Source of the DNA: Deltaproteobacteria bacterium
Lineage (GTDB): Bacteria; Myxococcota_A; UBA796; SXON01
Assembly: GCA_947484175.1 (NCBI GenBank)
Contig: CANKOI010000022.1
Span: 1-47,506 of the forward strand
DNA length: 47,506 nt
Direction of reading: 5' to 3'
The notes under the pieces are model-generated. The model was not told the origin of the DNA and ran no database searches. It worked only from the letters and a program-made list of their open reading frames with translations. The number at the start of each line of letters is the position of its first letter. Positions within the stretch are counted from its first letter, which is position 1. The translations under genes were made by a program, and so were the position numbers. Positions 22,948 to 31,741 of this stretch are shown here, one piece after another.

Positions 22948-24993
22948 TCACGGCGAAAGTGCCGCCGCCCCCGTCGCCACCCCCGACCCATCCACGCTGA
23001 GCGTCGCCACCTGCACGATCTCGATGGGGTCGGCGCCGGGCTCCGTGGAAGACGCAAGGCCTGGGAGCGCCTGGTTGCTCCCCCAATCGCCCCCGTAGTT
23101 CACCAGCACGACCGAAACGGCCACCGTCGTGCCGCCCGCCGGCAGGCCCAGCGGAAACAGGCTCGTCCACGGCAGGAGCGTCTCCATGCCGTTCTCGGTG
23201 AGCCCCGTGGCGCCGGCATCAGCGGCAGCGGCGCCTTCGGCGATGTTGCCGTCGTCGAAGTTGTTGATCGCGGCTAGCCAAGAGAGATCGTCGGGCGCGC
23301 CGATGTCGCCGTCAAAGCCGCGCAGTCCCACCTGTTCGGAGAGCTGCACGAGCCCGATCTCCTCGGCGCCGAGGGCGCCGAAGGCGGCGTCGAAGCCCAC
23401 GCCCGGCACCGAAACGCTGAGCGAGGTGGTGCTGAGCGCCACGTCGAGCACGTCGAGCGAGTCGGCGAGGGCGAGATCGGCGCCGAGGCCGGTGGCGCCG
23501 CCGTAGTCGAGGTCGATTAGCACCAGCACGGCGTTGTCGCCTCGCTCGAACACCCCGTCCACGCCCACGCGCAGGCCGTCTGCGTCGCTCACCAGGTAGA
23601 GCCCGTCGAGCTGGTTGTAGCCGGCGCCGAAGGAGGTTGACCAGGGCTGGGTGGCCACCTGAGCGCCGAGGTCGCTCGTGTAGCCATCCACCAACGTGGG
23701 CTCGGTGGGACTGGTCACGGTGGAGGCCTGATCGATCGACGCCGCGAGCACGGCGTGCACCCAGAGGTGGTCGAGCCGCTGGCCGTCGAAGGTGGAGGTC
23801 AGGGTGCCGCTCGCGTACACCGGCACGTCGGCGTTCGTGTGTTCGCCCCAGCGCCACGTAGAGGTGGGGATCACCCCCGCGGCGGAAGCCCCCGTGATGC
23901 TGAGCCCTCCGCACTCGTGGTCGGCGGTGACCACCATCGTCACGTCGCGGGGGGTGGTACTCGCCCAGCTCACCCCGGCCGACACGGCGTCATCGAAGCT
24001 GAGCACCTCGTCGTACACCGAATCCTCGTCCATCGCGTGGCTGGCGTGATCGATGCGGGCCCCTTCGACGACGAGCAGAAAGCCTGCGGCGGTGTCGTCG
24101 AGGTAGTCGATGGCGTACTGCGCCATCTCCTCGAGCGTGGGCTGATCGGCGGAGTAGCCCTCCACGACGAACGGGAACGTGTTGCCCGCGAACGTGCCGA
24201 ACAGGGGGCGGCCGTCGTTCACCGCGGCGAAGAGGTCGCCGCGCGTGCTGACCAATTGCGCCGACATCGAGCTGAACAGCGCCGAGAAGTCGTTGGTGCC
24301 CCCGCCCAGCGAAATGTCGGGCAGGTTGGTCGTCCACGCCGAAGCGACGGCGGCATAGTCGCCGCGATCTTCTTCGTGCACCAAAAAGGCCGAGGGAGTG
24401 GCGCCCACCAAGCGGTCGGTCGTGACCACGCCCACGGCGTAGCCGGCCGCCTGTGCCCGTTCGATGAGGTTCTCCACGCTGGCGAGATCGCGGTCGACCC
24501 CCAGCCGCTCGTTGTAGGTCTTGTTCCCCGTGGCGAGCGCGGTGCCCGCCGCCGCCGAGTCGGTCACGCCCGACAACGAGGCGGTGCGAAGCCGCCCCTG
24601 CATCGGGAGCGTTTCCATCACCAGCGAACCCGCCGAGCCCGTGGCGTACATGCCCCCGCCCGCGACATGTTCGAACCCCATCCCGTCGCCGATGTAGAGC
24701 AGGATCGCTGGGCCAGGCGCGGCACCCGTGTCGCCGCTGTCCGCGGTGTCGCCGCTGTCAGCGGTCTCCCCCGTGTCCGCGGTGTCGCCGCCGCCGGTGT
24801 GGCCGGTGTCGCCCGTCTCGGCGGTGTCCCCGCCGCCCGAGGTGTCGCGGCCGGTCTCGGGAGCGGAGTCGCTGTCTACGGGGTCGGAGTCCCCGGTGTC
24901 GGGCGCGCCTCCGGTCTCCCCCACCCCCCCTCCGGGCTCCACCGCAGGATCACAGGCCGCCAGCAACAGCAACCCCACGCAGCGCACCTTCAT
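22948..24993 (-). CDS. Alkaline phosphatase (PhoA superfamily) lipoprotein
   Basis: 681 residues from ATG 24993-24991, with GGAGGG three bases upstream. The lipobox is LLLAAC (C14); residues ~20-92 form a linker of Asp, Thr, Ser and Gly repeats. The phosphatase domain (~96-450) has IGDGMG (D103, metal), the nucleophile motif VTDSAAAGTALATG (S146), RIDHASHAMDED and TADHECGG metal ligands. The enzyme hydrolyses phosphomonoesters with two Zn and one Mg, outside the cytoplasm. A C-terminal ~200-residue beta-rich extension (ALVLIDLDYGG-like stretch to the end) is not part of PhoA and resembles a binding or display domain. The longer open frame to 25938 is the antisense shadow of the next gene. It lies 35 bases downstream of the methyltransferase gene, in the same direction. 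Confidence 0.92.
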   Translation of the reverse strand: MKVRCVGLLLLAACDPAVEPGGGVGETGGAPDTGDSDPVDSDSAPETGRDTSGGGDTAETGDTGHTGGGDTADTGETADSGDTADSGDTGAAPGPAILLYIGDGMGFEHVAGGGMYATGSAGSLVMETLPMQGRLRTASLSGVTDSAAAGTALATGNKTYNERLGVDRDLASVENLIERAQAAGYAVGVVTTDRLVGATPSAFLVHEEDRGDYAAVASAWTTNLPDISLGGGTNDFSALFSSMSAQLVSTRGDLFAAVNDGRPLFGTFAGNTFPFVVEGYSADQPTLEEMAQYAIDYLDDTAAGFLLVVEGARIDHASHAMDEDSVYDEVLSFDDAVSAGVSWASTTPRDVTMVVTADHECGGLSITGASAAGVIPTSTWRWGEHTNADVPVYASGTLTSTFDGQRLDHLWVHAVLAASIDQASTVTSPTEPTLVDGYTSDLGAQVATQPWSTSFGAGYNQLDGLYLVSDADGLRVGVDGVFERGDNAVLVLIDLDYGGATGLGADLALADSLDVLDVALSTTSLSVSVPGVGFDAAFGALGAEEIGLVQLSEQVGLRGFDGDIGAPDDLSWLAAINNFDDGNIAEGAAAADAGATGLTENGMETLLPWTSLFPLGLPAGGTTVAVSVVLVNYGGDWGSNQALPGLASSTEPGADPIEIVQVATLSVDGSGVATGAAALSP

Positions 24994-25028
24994 CGACCCT
25001 CCGAACAGAAGCGGAGTGTAGCCGACCC

Positions 25029-25835
25029 TCAGGCGCGCGCGCTCACCCAGAGCCAGACACTCTCGGTCGCATCGACTGGCACGGACTCCTCGGGAACTTC
25101 CCACCCTTCGCTCCCCGACACCTCCACCTCCCCGAAGCCGGCCGCGCGTAGGTTCGCCATCAGCTCCGCCGGCGTGTACGCCCGGATGGACTGGGCCGGC
25201 GGCTCCACACGTTCCCCGCCCCGGAAACAGATCGTGCGCTCGTCCACCCGGCCGTTCTGGGCGTCGAAACGGATGCTTTGGACCACCTCCACTCGCTCCG
25301 CGAGGGCGCCGGGAGCGACGTACTGGGTGCCGGTGTGCGTGGCCCACCAATAGGGGTTGGGCGTTTGCAGGACGAGCGTGCCCCCGGGCCGCAGGTGTTG
25401 GAGGGCGCCGACGAGCACCTGCTGGTTCTCGGCATCGGTTTCGAACAGGCCGAAGGAGCTGCCGAGAAACAGGAGGGCGTCGAACGCGCCGCCGTTGGGC
25501 AGCCACCGCATGTCGCCGGGCATCCACGTCGGGCCGGGCTGACCGGCGAACAACCGGTCCCAGCGCTCGCGCGCGAGGCGCAGCACCCGCGGGCTGAGGT
25601 CGGCCCCCGTGACCTGATGGCCCCGCAGCGACAGTGCGCCCGCGTGCCGCCCGAGCCCGCAGCCGACATCGAGGATGCGAGCGCCGCGCTCGAGCCCCAA
25701 GAGCCGCTCCACCAGCTCCGCTTCCGCCGCGTAGTCGCCGAGCCCCAGAAGCGCGGGATCGATAGCAGCCAACGCTTCGTAACGGAGGGCCCACCAGGGG
25801 GTGTCGGCGGGTGAATCGTCCATTCTGAGGGACAT
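25029..25835 (-). CDS. Class I SAM-dependent methyltransferase
   Basis: 268 residues from ATG 25835-25833, with GGGGGAG eight bases upstream. Motif I is ILDVGCGLGRHAGAL near residue 55, motif II has VTGADLSPRVLRLAR, and FDALLFLGSSFG is the strand-4 motif. LRPGGTLVLQTPNP completes the Methyltransf_25/11-type fold. The substrate is unknown. It is divergent from the MopE-repeat gene, with a 123-base shared intergenic region, and followed by the phosphatase. Confidence 0.88.
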   Translation of the reverse strand: MSLRMDDSPADTPWWALRYEALAAIDPALLGLGDYAAEAELVERLLGLERGARILDVGCGLGRHAGALSLRGHQVTGADLSPRVLRLARERWDRLFAGQPGPTWMPGDMRWLPNGGAFDALLFLGSSFGLFETDAENQQVLVGALQHLRPGGTLVLQTPNPYWWATHTGTQYVAPGALAERVEVVQSIRFDAQNGRVDERTICFRGGERVEPPAQSIRAYTPAELMANLRAAGFGEVEVSGSEGWEVPEESVPVDATESVWLWVSARA

Positions 25836-25958
25836 GTAGCACGCTCCCCCGCGAGTGCGGCGCCTGCAGGCGTTGCTCGCCGGAACGGGGACAGCTGGGG
25901 CGCCTTCGAGATTCCTCGCATTGTAGTAGTCTGAGCACACGCGAACCCTTGGAGTGCC

Positions 25959-28900
25959 ATGTTCTTCGCCTCCCTGCTCACGATGGCGCTGGCAACGCTT
26001 GCGCAGGCCGCTTGCCCCTCCGCCGAGGCGATCCTCGAAGACCTGACCTGCTCCTCCGCCGTCACGGGGCGCGTGTCCAACTCGGGCACCAGCGACCTTG
26101 GCGGCACCTGCGCGGGCAGCGACTGCTACACCTGCGGCGACCCGTACACCGACCTGGAGCAGACGAGCGCCGAAGACGTCTACGCGTTCACCTGCCAGAC
26201 GACCGGCGACGTGACGCTCGAGATCAGCGGACTCGACTGCGACCTCGACATGTACATCCTCGACGACACCTGCGATCCCGACGGGGCCAGCTGTGTCGAG
26301 GGTTCCACGCAGGCCAGCACGACCACGGACTCCGTCACGTTCACCTGCAGTGCGGGCGACACCTATTACTTGGTGATCGAAGGCTACGGCTTCGGGGCCC
26401 CGGGCGGGTATTCGGGACGCTGCGCCGGCGCGAACGACGGCGACTACACGCTCTCCTTCGACGTGAGCGCGGGAACCGGGTGTTCTGAAGACTGCGACAA
26501 CGGCCTGGACGACGATCTCGACGGCGACGTGGACTGTGCCGACTCCGACTGTGCGTCCGATCCCGTATGCGGCAGCTGCGACAACGACGGGGACGGCGTG
26601 GACTCCTCCGCGTCCGCGTGCGGCGGCCTCGACTGCGACGACAACGATGCCTCCGTGCTCGGGCCGTCCACCTGGTACTCCGACGCCGACGACGACGGCT
26701 TCGGCGGCACTTCCACCACCTCGAGCTGCTCGCAGCCGTCGGGCTACGTGGCCACCTCCACCGACTGCGACGACGCGGACGACACCGTGTACCCGGGCGC
26801 GCCCGAGCTCTGCGACGGCCTCGACAACGACTGCGACGGCACGGTCGACGAGGGCGGGGGCGTGACCTGGTACGAGGACGCCGACGGGGACGGCTACGGC
26901 GACAGCGGGAGCACCAGCCTGAGCTGCTCGGCTCCCCGCGGTTTTGTGGCGGACGACACCGACTGCGACGACGGCGACTCGGCGGTGAACCCTGGCGCCG
27001 ACGAGGAGTGCAACGGCATCGACGACGACTGCGACGGCACGACCGACGAGGACGACGCCATCGACGCCACGACTTGGTACCGGGACGCCGACGGAGACGG
27101 CGAGGGCGATGCGAACGTCACCGACACGGCGTGCGATGTCCCCTCGGGCTACGTGTCCAACGCCGACGACTGCTACGACGACGACGCGGCCGTGAGCACC
27201 TCCGGCACCGAGAGCGCCGACGGGGTCGACCAGGACTGCGACGGCACCGTGGACGAGGGCACCACCTGGTACGACGACGACGGCGACGGCGTCACGGAGG
27301 ACGGCGGAGACTGCGACGACACGGCGGGCGACGTCTCGCCGATGGGCACCGAGACCTGTGACGGCGAGGACGACGACTGCGACGGCGTCACCGACGAGGA
27401 CACCGAGTGCTCCGACGACGACGGCGATGGCACAACGGAGACCGAAGGCGACTGCAACGACGGGGACGCCGCCGTGAGCCCCACCACCGCGGAGATCGCC
27501 TCCAATGGCGTGGACGACGACTGCAACGGCGCGGTGGACGGCGGTGTCTACGATCCGGACGGCGACGGCTACACGGCCGGCGGCGGCGACTGCGACGATG
27601 CCGACGCCACCAGCTACCCTGGCGCGAACGAGCTGCCGGACGGCGCGGATAACGACTGCGACAACGCGATCGACGAGGGAACGACGGCCGCTGACGACGA
27701 CGGCGACGGGTTCTCCGAAGAGGCCGGCGACTGCAACGACGCCGATGCGGCCACAAACCCCGACGCCACCGAGACCGTCAACGGCCTCGACGACGACTGC
27801 GACGGCACCGTGGACGAGGGCAGCGAGCGTACCGACGACGACGGCGACGGGTTCTCCGAGGAGGCCGGCGACTGCGACGACGCGGACGCCGCCACCGCGC
27901 CGGGGGCCACCGAGTCCGAGAACGCCGAGGACGACGACTGCGACGGCACGATCGACGAGGGCACCCCCGGCTTCGACGACGACGGCGACGGCTACACCAC
28001 GGACGACTGCGACGACGCGGACGGGTGGACCAACCCGGGCCGGGCAGACCTGTGCGACGGCGTCGACAACAACTGCGACGGCAAGGTGGACGAGGGCTGC
28101 GAGGTCGAGGGACTCTCGACATCTACGTCCGGAGACTGCGGCTGCGCCTCGGGATCAAGCTCCGCGGGGCTCCTCCCTGCGTTGCTCGCGCTGGTCGCGC
28201 TACGGCGTCGCGCCCGCGCCGGCGCGTTCGGGGGCATCGCGCTCCTCGCCTCCTGCACGCAAGACGTCTCCGTCTCCAGCATCCCCCCCACGCTCACCGT
28301 TCAGCCGGGCGTGCTCGACTTCGGCGACGTGGCCGTGGGCGAGTCGACCACGGACGCCGTGTCCGTGATCCACGTCGGGGGCAAGACTGCGGAAGTGCTC
28401 AGTGTCGATCTCACGGGCGACTTCTTTGCTCTGGACGCGGAGATGCCCGACGTGCCGCCGGACGGTACAGCCGCGCTCTCGATCGCGTATGCGCCCACCG
28501 AGGCCGGCTGGCACGAAGGCGCGGTCACGATCACCTACAACAACACGAAGGAACCCACGATCTCCTTCGTGGTGCGCGGCCACGCCGTCTCACCGAGCAT
28601 GCGCGTTTACCCTTCGGTCCTCGACTTCGGTGTGGTTCTCGCAGGCGAAGCGGGCACGCGCCCGCTCACCCTCGCCAACGAGGGTGACACCGACATCACC
28701 CTCTCGGCGGCCACCTTCGCCAACGCCGCGTTCTCCCTCTCGACGACGCTGCCGGCCACGGTGCCCGCCGGGACGGCGCTCGAGCTCGTCGTTCGCTACG
28801 CGGTGTGCCCGCAGGAAGCCGACGCGTGCGCCCCCGACGCGTCCGCGGTGGCGAGCACGCTCGACCTCGACCTCGACGTGGGCACGGTCACGCTGCGCGC

Positions 28901-29624
28901 CAACGACTGCACCAACGGCACGCCCGACGCGTACGACGTCGACGCCGACGGCTTCAGCTCCTGCGGCGGCGACTGCGACGACCACAGCGAGCTCGCGCAC
29001 CCCGGCGGCGCCGAGACCGCCGACGGCACCGACGAGGACTGCGACGGCATCATCGACGAGGGCACCACCGCCTACGACGACGACGGCGACGGCTTCAGCG
29101 AGGACGACGGCGACTGCGCGGACGGAACGGCGACCGTGAGCCCGGGCGCTCCCGAGGCTCAGGGCAACGGCGTGGACGACGACTGCGACGGGATCATCGA
29201 CCAAGGCAGCACCGACGCGGACACCGACGGGTACGACCCTGACGCCGGCGGCGACTGCGACGACGCCGACGCCACCGTGTATCCCAACGCCCCCGAGCTG
29301 GAGGACGGGCAGGACAACGACTGCGACGGCACCACCGACGAGGGCACCTCCGCCTACGACGACGACCGCGACGGCTACACGGAGAAAGCCGGCGACTGCG
29401 ATGACACGGACGCCGCCATCTCCCCAGCAGATGCCGAGACCGCGAACCACGCCGACGACGACTGCGACGGCACCGTGGACGAGGGCACCGCCAACGGCGA
29501 CGACGACGGCGACGGCTTCACCGAAACCGGCGGCGACTGCGACGACGCCGACGCAGACGTGTCCCCGGCCGCGCCCGAAGTCCGCGACGGCATCGACAAC
29601 GACTGCGACGGCACGGCTTCCTGA
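25959..29624 (+). CDS. MopE-type repeat surface protein, apparent in-frame fusion of two secreted proteins
   Basis: 1221 residues, GGAG four bases before the ATG. Signal peptide MFFASLLTMALATLAQA; then a PPC-like beta domain (~60-170). Nine MopE repeats (~36 residues each, core NDCDGTVDEG...DDDGDGF...DCDD) run to about residue 722. Residues 727-751 are a MYXO-CTERM-like tail: C727-G-C729, a hydrophobic stretch (AGLLPALLALVAL) and R749-R751. Only 15 residues later comes a lipobox (GIALLASC, C766). Two ASH/choice-of-anchor-D domains follow (VLDFGDVAVGES; VLDFGVVLAGEA), then five more MopE repeats. Thus it reads as a MYXO-CTERM protein joined to a lipoprotein, without a stop or start between. 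MopE repeats bind Ca2+ or Cu in known cases. Confidence 0.85.
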   Translation: MFFASLLTMALATLAQAACPSAEAILEDLTCSSAVTGRVSNSGTSDLGGTCAGSDCYTCGDPYTDLEQTSAEDVYAFTCQTTGDVTLEISGLDCDLDMYILDDTCDPDGASCVEGSTQASTTTDSVTFTCSAGDTYYLVIEGYGFGAPGGYSGRCAGANDGDYTLSFDVSAGTGCSEDCDNGLDDDLDGDVDCADSDCASDPVCGSCDNDGDGVDSSASACGGLDCDDNDASVLGPSTWYSDADDDGFGGTSTTSSCSQPSGYVATSTDCDDADDTVYPGAPELCDGLDNDCDGTVDEGGGVTWYEDADGDGYGDSGSTSLSCSAPRGFVADDTDCDDGDSAVNPGADEECNGIDDDCDGTTDEDDAIDATTWYRDADGDGEGDANVTDTACDVPSGYVSNADDCYDDDAAVSTSGTESADGVDQDCDGTVDEGTTWYDDDGDGVTEDGGDCDDTAGDVSPMGTETCDGEDDDCDGVTDEDTECSDDDGDGTTETEGDCNDGDAAVSPTTAEIASNGVDDDCNGAVDGGVYDPDGDGYTAGGGDCDDADATSYPGANELPDGADNDCDNAIDEGTTAADDDGDGFSEEAGDCNDADAATNPDATETVNGLDDDCDGTVDEGSERTDDDGDGFSEEAGDCDDADAATAPGATESENAEDDDCDGTIDEGTPGFDDDGDGYTTDDCDDADGWTNPGRADLCDGVDNNCDGKVDEGCEVEGLSTSTSGDCGCASGSSSAGLLPALLALVALRRRARAGAFGGIALLASCTQDVSVSSIPPTLTVQPGVLDFGDVAVGESTTDAVSVIHVGGKTAEVLSVDLTGDFFALDAEMPDVPPDGTAALSIAYAPTEAGWHEGAVTITYNNTKEPTISFVVRGHAVSPSMRVYPSVLDFGVVLAGEAGTRPLTLANEGDTDITLSAATFANAAFSLSTTLPATVPAGTALELVVRYAVCPQEADACAPDASAVASTLDLDLDVGTVTLRANDCTNGTPDAYDVDADGFSSCGGDCDDHSELAHPGGAETADGTDEDCDGIIDEGTTAYDDDGDGFSEDDGDCADGTATVSPGAPEAQGNGVDDDCDGIIDQGSTDADTDGYDPDAGGDCDDADATVYPNAPELEDGQDNDCDGTTDEGTSAYDDDRDGYTEKAGDCDDTDAAISPADAETANHADDDCDGTVDEGTANGDDDGDGFTETGGDCDDADADVSPAAPEVRDGIDNDCDGTAS

Positions 29625-29632
29625 CCCGGCTT

Positions 29633-29652
29633 GCCGTAGTGCCTACAGCGGC
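29633..29652. terminator. Weak hairpin between convergent genes
   Basis: GCCGTAG (29633-29639), loop TGC, then CTAC-AG-CGGC (29643-29652) forms a stem with a two-base bulge in the 18-base gap between the MopE-repeat stop and the DUF374 stop. No T tract. Termination is a guess from position. Confidence 0.25.
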
Positions 29653-30188
29653 GGCAGCCTGCTCATCGCCTCCGCAAACGGCCCCTCTCCGGGATGCCAC
29701 ACGCCGTACTCCACTTCTACTCGGGCGAAGGGCCAGGGCACCAGAAAGCGGTCCCAGCTGCCGGCTCGCCACCCGGCAGCCCGGATGCGCCCGAATACGA
29801 CCGGCCGCTGCTCCGCGACCGCGAGGCGCTCCGCTCCGGGCTTCACGCCGCCGGCTGGCCCCCGGGGGCCATCCACCGCCAAAACGGGGCGCCGCCCCTC
29901 CCGCAACGCGAGCAGGCAGCCCTCCATTGCCTCGGCGCCGCCCCGCGAGGACGACCCCCGCACCACCCCGTAGCCGAACCGTTCCACGACACCAGCCACG
30001 ATCGCCCCGTCGCGCGAGAGGCTCGCGAGCGCCACCATCCCCATGTCGCGGTGGAGCACCATCATCGGGAGCTGGTCGCCGTGCCACAGCGCCGTCACGC
30101 AGGCGCCCGGAACGGGCCACGGCGGCCGCTTCACTCGCCACGTAGCCGCGAGGCAACGAATCGCGGTGCAGAGGAGCCAGACGAGCAC
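29643..30188 (-). CDS. DUF374 lysophospholipid acyltransferase-like protein
   Basis: 181 residues from GTG 30188-30186. No ATG fits, because the frame upstream runs antisense into the next gene. A short hydrophobic start (VLVWLLCTAIRCLA) is followed by TALWHGDQLPMMVLH (catalytic-type His-Gly-Asp), SLSRDGAIVAGVVERFG, RGSSSRGGAEAMEGC and VLAVDGPRGPAGGVKPGA, the standard DUF374 signature. Family members are membrane-associated acyltransferases that may act in lipid A or phospholipid assembly. No Shine-Dalgarno is obvious and the N-terminus may be slightly off. Confidence 0.82.
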   Translation of the reverse strand: MLVWLLCTAIRCLAATWRVKRPPWPVPGACVTALWHGDQLPMMVLHRDMGMVALASLSRDGAIVAGVVERFGYGVVRGSSSRGGAEAMEGCLLALREGRRPVLAVDGPRGPAGGVKPGAERLAVAEQRPVVFGRIRAAGWRAGSWDRFLVPWPFARVEVEYGVWHPGEGPFAEAMSRLPPL

Positions 30189-30236
30189 GGCCGAAGCGTA
30201 GCCGATTGCCGCCGCCCCGCGGGTTATGCGGCGGCG

Positions 30237-30902
30237 ATGGTTCGACTTCTTCTCCCGGTGCTCCTCTTCGCAGGGTGCTCCACCACGCACGGGGTTCGAC
30301 CGCTCGGCAAGGGCGCCGTGTCGATCGACGCCTCGCTGGGCGGCCCGATCACCGAAGTGTTCGGCCTCCCCATTCCCCTCCCCATCACCACGGTGGGCGC
30401 TACCGTGGGGGCCACCGACACCACAGACGTGCACGCTGCCATCCATCCCACCGCCGCCGCCATGTTCGGCATCGGCGCGGCAGAGGTTGGTGTTTCCCAA
30501 CAGTTGCTCGCCCCCGCGGGCGCTCGGCCCCGCCTCTCCGCCGACCTCACCCTGCTCGGCGCGGCCGGCGACCTCGACCCCGACCACGCTCCCGAGGGGG
30601 GGTTCCGCCTGTTTGTGCAGCCCACCGTGCTGGCCGGGTGGGACTACGGGAAAGAACAACAGCACACCGTCTACACCGGCTTCACTGCGTTCAGCGAAGC
30701 GGTCGACCCTGTCGCCGCCGTGGGCGGCTTGGTGCTTGGCAACCGCTTCGGGCTCGGCCCGAGCCACCTCGACGTAGAGTTGAAGTGGCTCAATCCTTGG
30801 GACAACGCGGAGAGCGTCGTTCCCGAGTACGCCGCGCCGGGCCTGCAGGGCGCCGTGTCGTTGCAGTTCGGCTACGGCTTCCGCTTCGGGGGTGCGCCAT
30901 GA
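30237..30902 (+). CDS. Lipoprotein, probable outer-membrane-associated, unknown function
   Basis: 221 residues. Lipobox in MVRLLLPVLLFAGC (C14). The mature part is Gly/Ala-rich with alternating hydrophobic strands (SIDASLGGPITEVFG; LSADLTLLGAAGD; GGFRLFVQPTVLAGWDYG; GAVSLQFGYGFRFGG) and a terminal Phe, which resembles a small outer-membrane beta-barrel, although a lipid anchor and a barrel together are uncommon. Its start is 48 bases from the divergent DUF374 gene. It is translationally coupled to the hydrolase gene through ATGA. Confidence 0.75.
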   Translation: MVRLLLPVLLFAGCSTTHGVRPLGKGAVSIDASLGGPITEVFGLPIPLPITTVGATVGATDTTDVHAAIHPTAAAMFGIGAAEVGVSQQLLAPAGARPRLSADLTLLGAAGDLDPDHAPEGGFRLFVQPTVLAGWDYGKEQQHTVYTGFTAFSEAVDPVAAVGGLVLGNRFGLGPSHLDVELKWLNPWDNAESVVPEYAAPGLQGAVSLQFGYGFRFGGAP

Positions 30903-31741
30903 CGCTGCTCTTCGTGCTCCTCGGCTGCTACCAGCTCGACGGGTTCTTCTTCAACCCCGACGTCGTCGACGCGTACACGCTCGGCGGCACCGTGATCCCC
31001 TCCACCTGCCAGGAGCTCGTGAGCTTCGACGGTGAAGGCGGCACGCTCTACGGCGCCTGGGCCCACCAGCCGCTCGAAACGGGGGGCGACTGCGAAGCCG
31101 GCGCGCACCACCCCACCGCCACGACCGTGATCTTCTTCCACGGAAACGCCGAGAACATCGACGGGTACTGGGAGTACTCCGAGCTGATCTGGTCGGCCGG
31201 CTACGAAGCGCTGAACTTCGACTACCGCGGCTACGGTCGCTCAGCGGGCAGCCCCACCTTCGATGGGGTGATCGACGACGGAGCGGTGGCCATCGAATAC
31301 GCCTCCGCAAAGTCCGGCCGCGGGCCCGAGGAGCTCGTGCACATCGGGCTCTCCCTCGGCGGCTTCGTGGCGGTCCACAACCTCAAGGACGGCGCTCCTT
31401 CCGTCCTCATCACGATGGACATGTTCGCCAGCACGCAGAAGATACTCGACGACGGCACCACCCTCGACCTCCCCGCGGGCTGGTTCTTCGAAGAGAACTT
31501 CGACAACCTCGCGCCGCTGCGCGAGATGCCGGCGGCTACGCCCTACCTCGTGGTGCACGGCGCGAACGACACCTACATTCAGCCCGAACACGCCCGCCTT
31601 GTGTACGCGGCGGCGGCCTCTACCGACAAGTCGCTCGAGTTGATCGAGGGCGCCGACCACGCCGACGCCATCGAGGTAGCGCCGAAGGTGCTGAGCGACA
31701 CCCTGACCGGGTGGATCGACACGCACCTCGCCCCCGGATGA
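30899..31741 (+). CDS. Alpha/beta hydrolase lipoprotein (BEM46/ABHD13-like)
   Basis: 280 residues. A very short lipobox signal MTLLFVLLGC (C10) lacks basic residues; the start overlaps the preceding stop (ATGA). The hydrolase fold shows the oxyanion motif IFFHGNAENIDGY, the helix DYRGYGRSAG, the nucleophile elbow HIGLSLGGF (Ser), an acid region VVHGANDTYI and a His near EGADHADAI. The catalytic triad is therefore complete. It probably hydrolyses an ester or a lipid on the cell envelope; the substrate is unknown. The first ~60 residues contain cysteines in TCQEL and GGDCEAG that may pair. Confidence 0.85.
   Translation: MTLLFVLLGCYQLDGFFFNPDVVDAYTLGGTVIPSTCQELVSFDGEGGTLYGAWAHQPLETGGDCEAGAHHPTATTVIFFHGNAENIDGYWEYSELIWSAGYEALNFDYRGYGRSAGSPTFDGVIDDGAVAIEYASAKSGRGPEELVHIGLSLGGFVAVHNLKDGAPSVLITMDMFASTQKILDDGTTLDLPAGWFFEENFDNLAPLREMPAATPYLVVHGANDTYIQPEHARLVYAAAASTDKSLELIEGADHADAIEVAPKVLSDTLTGWIDTHLAPG

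Noticed and set aside
24720-24960. Microsatellite-like repeats in the phosphatase gene
   Set aside because: They encode an in-frame Asp/Thr/Gly linker that is shared by other lipoproteins here, so a coding explanation suffices.
24994-25938. Long N-terminal extension of the alkaline phosphatase (996-residue reading)
   Set aside because: It overlaps the methyltransferase gene on the same strand in another frame, and the lipobox start at 24993 has a good ribosome site.
26460-29600. CRISPR-like or satellite DNA repeats
   Set aside because: The periodic DNA pattern of about 110 bases comes from MopE protein repeats, is imperfect, and lacks unique equal-length spacers.
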